Below the pieces are notes generated by a model. It did no database searches. It had not been told where the DNA came from and saw nothing but the letters and a program-made list of their open reading frames with translations. From Candidatus Gastranaerophilales bacterium (GTDB lineage Bacteria > Cyanobacteriota > Vampirovibrionia > Gastranaerophilales > Gastranaerophilaceae): DNA of 64,000 bases. A program made the translations under genes and the position numbers. The stretch lies in NCBI GenBank assembly GCA_944324395.1, contig CALUWC010000010.1, forward strand, positions 1 to 64,000, written 5' to 3'. This document shows, in pieces, positions 62,396 to 64,000 of the stretch; the first letter of the stretch is position 1; each line of letters begins with the position of its first letter.

Positions 62396-64000
62396 TTATA
62401 GATCACCGAAAGTAGTTGGAGTTTCAAAGAAGTTGATATTCAACAACTCTGAATCAACGTCTGACAGAGTACGTTTTGGAGCGGCCTTTCTAAGATCGTC
62501 CATATCTGTCATCAAGTCTACTTCCTGACCGTCTTTCTTCGCTACTGTTATATCTAAACCGATACTTTGCAATTCTCTTACAAGTACCTTGAATGATTCA
62601 GGAATACCAGGTCTAGGGATATTGTCACCCTTAACGATTGCTTCGTATGCTCTGTTTCTTCCGTTAACATCATCTGATTTGATAGTTAACATTTCTTGCA
62701 GAGTATAAGCTGCACCGTAAGCTTCCAATGCCCAAACTTCCATTTCCCCGAATCTCTGACCGCCGAATTGAGCTTTACCGCCCAATGGCTGTTGAGTTAC
62801 AAGTGAGTAAGGACCGGTACTTCTTGCGTGAATCTTGTCATCAACTAAGTGAACAAGTTTCAAGAAGTATGTCAAACCAACAGCAACAGGTCTGTCAAAC
62901 GGTTCACCTGTTCTGCCGTCAATCAACATTACTTTACCGTCTTCGCCAACCCAATCGCATCCTGATTCTTTTATACCACGTAAAAGTTCAGCTTTTGTTG
63001 CGATTTCTGATTGGTTATCACCGTACATTTCATCAAATGCAGGAGCTTCATAATAATCTCCTGTTAAGTATGAAGCCAAACCTAACAATAATTCATAAGT
63101 CTGACCTACGTTCATACGTGACGGAACACCCAGAGGATTCAATACGATATCAACAGGAGTACCATCAGGCAAGAAAGGCATATCTTCTTTTGGAAGAATA
63201 CGTGATACGATACCTTTGTTACCATGACGTCCTGAAAGTTTATCACCTACAGAAACTTTACGTTTTTGTGCAATGTAAACTCTGATAACAGTATTAGCAC
63301 CAGGCGGTAATTCATCGCCTTTTTCTCTGTCAAATACCTTGACGTCGAGAACTCTTCCGCCTTCGCCATGAGGTACTCTTAATGAATTATCTTTTACATC
63401 TCTTGCTTTTTCAGCAAAGATTGCTCTTAACAATTTTTCTTCCGGCGGATGTTCTGATTCACCTTTCGGCGTAACTTTACCAACCAGAATATCATCAGCA
63501 TAAACTCTTGCACCGATTCTGACAATACCGCGTTCATCCAAGTGTCTTAAAGCATCTTCAGACACATTCGGGATTTCACGTGTAATTTCTTCCGGTCCGA
63601 GTTTTGTTTGACGAGCTTCTATTTCTAATTTTTCGATGTGCAATGAAGTAAATATATCATCATGAACACAACGTTCTGATAAAAGAATAGCATCTTCGAA
63701 GTTGTAACCTTCCCAAGGCATATACGCAACTAAGATATTTTTACCTAAAGAAAGTTCGCCGCCGCAAGTTGAAGCACCATCAGCAATTACATCACCTGCT
63801 TTAACCTTATCTCCTTCATGAACGATAGGTCTTTGGTTAATACAAGTATCCTGGTTACTTCTTACATATTTCATCAATGTGTAAATATGCTGTTTGCCAT
63901 GAGTATCTCTTACTACAATTTCTTCACCTACAACTCTTTCAACTGTACCGTCTACATCGGCAACGATAACCATACCAGAGTCTTTTGCTACACGAGATTC
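62396..64000 (-). CDS. rpoB: DNA-directed RNA polymerase subunit beta (partial, N-terminus off window)
   Basis: The 3' 534 codons of rpoB. The open frame continues to the window edge ([18 protein letters not shown]), so the internal ATG at 63973 is not a true start. Visible are [56 protein letters not shown] and [20 protein letters not shown], then the C-terminal clamp. Stops 18 nt before rpoC1, same operon. The rifampicin region lies upstream of the visible part. Confidence 0.97.
   Translation of the reverse strand, partial: ESRVAKDSGMVIVADVDGTVERVVGEEIVVRDTHGKQHIYTLMKYVRSNQDTCINQRPIVHEGDKVKAGDVIADGASTCGGELSLGKNILVAYMPWEGYNFEDAILLSERCVHDDIFTSLHIEKLEIEARQTKLGPEEITREIPNVSEDALRHLDERGIVRIGARVYADDILVGKVTPKGESEHPPEEKLLRAIFAEKARDVKDNSLRVPHGEGGRVLDVKVFDREKGDELPPGANTVIRVYIAQKRKVSVGDKLSGRHGNKGIVSRILPKEDMPFLPDGTPVDIVLNPLGVPSRMNVGQTYELLLGLASYLTGDYYEAPAFDEMYGDNQSEIATKAELLRGIKESGCDWVGEDGKVMLIDGRTGEPFDRPVAVGLTYFLKLVHLVDDKIHARSTGPYSLVTQQPLGGKAQFGGQRFGEMEVWALEAYGAAYTLQEMLTIKSDDVNGRNRAYEAIVKGDNIPRPGIPESFKVLVRELQSIGLDITVAKKDGQEVDLMTDMDDLRKAAPKRTLSDVDSELLNINFFETPTTFGDL

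Noticed and set aside
62728-63285. 185-aa plus-strand ORF opposite rpoB
   Set aside because: Antisense shadow of a conserved gene with no start signal or recognisable protein.

Overview
The window comes from a low-GC, AT-rich bacterial chromosome with a Gram-negative type of envelope. The best single marker is the RNA polymerase beta-prime subunit, which is split into two genes, rpoC1 (569 aa) and rpoC2 (1286 aa), downstream of rpoB. That split is the hallmark of Cyanobacteria and plastids. No photosynthesis gene is present, and base composition and gene content fit the non-photosynthetic sister lineage (Melainabacteria/Vampirovibrionia, probably gut Gastranaerophilales). That assignment is an inference.

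Layout. 1-1.3 kb: start of the ribosomal protein operon (rplC partial, rpsJ) with a clear promoter and two structured-looking leaders. 1.3-14 kb: housekeeping genes (phosphohexomutase, pheA, miaB, a large helicase-nuclease, CCA-adding enzyme, solute-binding lipoprotein, aroK-aroB, HxlR regulator). 14-20.9 kb: SulP transporter, sugar porter, a LysM protein with tandem repeats, and a DtxR/MntR-type regulator with a metal-box-like operator in its own promoter. 21-39.4 kb: an accessory stretch rich in unrecognised proteins, several of which share a short N-terminal NF/FG motif. It also holds a UvrD-like helicase-nuclease, a GT2-Stealth fusion, transporters, a ferritin-like protein, tRNA-Ala, a glucosaminidase and a secreted YGRKTG-repeat protein.

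39.5-52 kb: a DNA glycosylase, then a nearly complete aryl-polyene-like (APE) pigment cluster. Four genes run leftward (two ketosynthases, reductase, dehydratase) and the rest rightward (chain-length factor, acyltransferase, two ACPs, membrane protein, AMP-ligase/dehydratase fusion, thioesterase, LolA-like protein, MMPL exporter, LpxL-like acyltransferase, phosphopantetheinyl transferase). A 161-bp MITE-like element with perfect 24-bp inverted ends closes the cluster.

52-56.7 kb: threonine synthase, a small secreted protein, and what I consider the most exciting locus. An unusually large repetitive protein (549 aa) carries seven perfect TTxxxxEE motifs, the plesiocin-type graspetide core signature, plus ten degenerate ones. 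It sits divergently next to a 290-aa ATP-grasp ligase. I propose a graspetide (omega-ester peptide) RiPP system with a modular, multi-leader, multi-core precursor. 56.7-64 kb: rpoC2, rpoC1 and partial rpoB.

At several genes a -10 hexamer ends exactly 6 nt before the ATG with no Shine-Dalgarno sequence, suggesting leaderless mRNAs are common here. All functional calls come from reading motifs by eye; no database search was run.
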